Source: Flavobacterium filum DSM 17961 (lineage in GTDB: Bacteria; Bacteroidota; Bacteroidia; Flavobacteriales; Flavobacteriaceae). Taken from it: DNA of 64,000 nucleotides. Below, in pieces: positions 62,530 through 64,000 of the stretch. Below the pieces are notes generated by a model, which searched no databases, was not told the origin of the DNA, and saw only the letters and a program-made list of their open reading frames with translations. How positions within the stretch are numbered: the stretch's first letter is position 1; each line of letters opens with the position of its first letter. The DNA is taken from the NCBI RefSeq assembly GCF_000425465.1, contig NZ_AUDM01000013.1, forward strand, positions 1 through 64,000, read 5' to 3'. Both the position numbers and the translations under genes were made by a program.

Positions 62530-64000
62530 TTGAAAGAATTTCCAAAGGATATAGAGTTTAAATATAGTTGGAGAAAATACCAGCAGAGAGTTCTTGACGA
62601 CTTACAAGACCACTTAAATGACGGACATTTACACGTAATTGCTCCACCAGGCTCGGGTAAGACAATTTTAGGACTTGAAGTTACTATTCGACTAAATAAA
62701 CCAACTTTAATTCTTGCCCCGACAATCGCAATTCGCAATCAATGGATACAACATTTTTGTGAACTGTTTCTTCAAACCAACTTGACACCTGATTGGATTT
62801 CGAGAGACATTCGCAATCCTAAATTTATGACTGTTGTCACTTATCAAGGGCTTCACGCAGCTTGTAACAATTGGAAAATTGACGAAGAAGAAATTGAAAG
62901 TGAAGAAGAAGAAACAGAAGAAACAAACGGAAATGGCAGAGCTACAAATCACAACCTTGACAACATTGTAAGCGGATTAAAAGCCCAAAAAATAAAGACC
63001 ATTGTAGTTGACGAAGCACACCATTTAAAAAATGAATGGTGGCAAACGCTGACAAAAGTTAAAGAAAAATTAGACCCGAATATTGTTGGTTTGACAGCCA
63101 CACCGCCATATGACGTTACAGCCACAGAATGGCAACGATACATTGACTTAAACGGACCTGTTGATACAGAAATTTCTGTTCCTGAATTGGTAATTGAAGG
63201 TGATTTATGCCCACATCAAGATTATGTTTATTTCACTCTCCCAACTGAGAAAGAAAATCAAAGCATTGTTGACTTTAGACAAAACATTGAAAATCTTTTT
63301 CAGGAAATTAAAAGTGATGAAACAATTATTCAAGCTATTGAGCAACATCCCATTTGGCAAAACCCAACAGAGCATTTAGATTGGATTTACAACAACCTCT
63401 CCTGCTATTCAGCTTGTTTAATTTTTCTAAAAACTAACGATAAAGAAATACCCGAAACACATCTTGAAGTAATTGGAGATAAAAAATTTAAAATTCCCAA
63501 ACTTGATTACAAGTGGATTGAAACGCTTTTGGATTTTTATCTATATAAAGAAAAGGAACACTTTAAGACATTTGAAGAACATCAAAAAAACCTTGAAAAC
63601 CGACTGAGAAGATACGGAGCAATTGAAAGAAGACAAATCAATTTTTCGCATAACAAGAGAGTTACAGGATTTTTGACTTCAAGCATCAGCAAACTAAACG
63701 GCATCAAAGAAATTGTTGATTTTGAATACAAGAATTTAGGAAACAATTTGCGTTTAGTAATTCTTTCCGACTTCATCCGAAAAGAGTTTTATATCAACTC
63801 TCATGACAACAATCTTGAACTAAATAAAATCGGTGTAATTCCAATCTTTGAAAAATTAAGACGAGAAAACAAAGAGAACAAGAAAATTGCTGTTTTGACA
63901 GGTTCAATGATTATCATTCCTATTAGTGCCTATCCTGCATTTGAAGCTAAAGCTGCAAAATATGGAATTACACAAATCAATTCTAATCCTGTTCCTTTTG
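62530..64000 (+). CDS. DEAD/DEAH-box superfamily 2 helicase (5' part; runs off window)
   Basis: The frame stays open from a TTG at 62530 to the window edge (490 codons). The start is uncertain: an in-frame stop lies 6 bases upstream and no ATG occurs before residue 100. WRKYQQRVLDDL (Q-motif region), APPGSGKTILGLE (Walker A, residues 38-50), VVDEAHHLKNEWW (DEAH box near 161) and LTATPP (motif III near 189) define an SF2 helicase. An acidic insertion (about residues 120-135) separates motifs I and II. Codon choice differs from its neighbours (GAC over GAT for Asp). Helicases of this type are frequent in defence and DNA-modification islands; the rest of the gene and its partners are outside the window. 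Confidence 0.85.
   Translation, partial: MKEFPKDIEFKYSWRKYQQRVLDDLQDHLNDGHLHVIAPPGSGKTILGLEVTIRLNKPTLILAPTIAIRNQWIQHFCELFLQTNLTPDWISRDIRNPKFMTVVTYQGLHAACNNWKIDEEEIESEEEETEETNGNGRATNHNLDNIVSGLKAQKIKTIVVDEAHHLKNEWWQTLTKVKEKLDPNIVGLTATPPYDVTATEWQRYIDLNGPVDTEISVPELVIEGDLCPHQDYVYFTLPTEKENQSIVDFRQNIENLFQEIKSDETIIQAIEQHPIWQNPTEHLDWIYNNLSCYSACLIFLKTNDKEIPETHLEVIGDKKFKIPKLDYKWIETLLDFYLYKEKEHFKTFEEHQKNLENRLRRYGAIERRQINFSHNKRVTGFLTSSISKLNGIKEIVDFEYKNLGNNLRLVILSDFIRKEFYINSHDNNLELNKIGVIPIFEKLRRENKENKKIAVLTGSMIIIPISAYPAFEAKAAKYGITQINSNPVPF

Overview
The window is a chromosomal piece of an AT-rich member of the Bacteroidota, most likely family Flavobacteriaceae (Flavobacterium-like). Three things point there: many starts are preceded by the TAnnTTTG -7 promoter element of that phylum, gene families typical of the group are present (DUF4397, DUF4252, DUF6095-like, SIMPL, a SecDF fusion, a ThrA fusion), and the gene neighbourhoods (gyrB-mdh-secDF, parE-parC, rpsF-rpsR-rplI) fit. 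I see no rRNA, tRNA, CRISPR array or intact insertion sequence.

Layout. 1-3.4 kb: cell-surface and small conserved proteins, starting with a DUF4397 repeat protein cut by the window edge. 3.7-10.8 kb: gyrB, a secreted protein, mdh and secDF. 10.8-21 kb: LOG-family protein, uvrA, a Fic protein, a ClC channel with CBS domains, AlkD-like protein, gamma-glutamyltransferase and an AcpH-like phosphodiesterase. 21-27.5 kb: glmM, a peptide deformylase with an export signal, a 17-residue-repeat protein, a class V aminotransferase-fold enzyme, a lipid A type acyltransferase, rhomboid and SIMPL proteins. 27.6-32.7 kb: topoisomerase IV (parE, parC), split by a GxxExxY nuclease-fold cassette with inverted-repeat ends. 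32.8-38.7 kb: TerC, small membrane proteins, murQ, ZIP transporter, two methyltransferases. 38.7-43.4 kb: a frameshifted gene, a MNT/HEPN toxin-antitoxin pair, and thrB-thrA behind a short reading frame that looks like a threonine attenuator leader peptide. 43.4-52.6 kb: Nnr, NfeD-like/flotillin pair, a PabA/TrpG amidotransferase, a MarR-nitroreductase-YceI operon under three matching palindromes, two thioredoxin-fold proteins, rhodanese, DUF2892 and nadC. 52.7-64 kb: YihY, priA, a LytTR regulator, rpsF-rpsR-rplI, a TsaC/Sua5 protein, OmpA-like lipoprotein, glycosyltransferase, holA, and the first part of a DEAH helicase with different codon use that runs off the right edge.

Most of the window is housekeeping. 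The parts that stand out are the putative thr leader peptide, the GxxExxY cassette inside the topoisomerase IV operon, a family of degenerate 7- and 8-base periodic intergenic arrays that fold on themselves (about 15.1, 34.9, 35.8, 40.6, 50.9, 52.6 and 60.9 kb), the triple MarR operator, the exported deformylase, and the likely start of a defence-type region after 62.5 kb.
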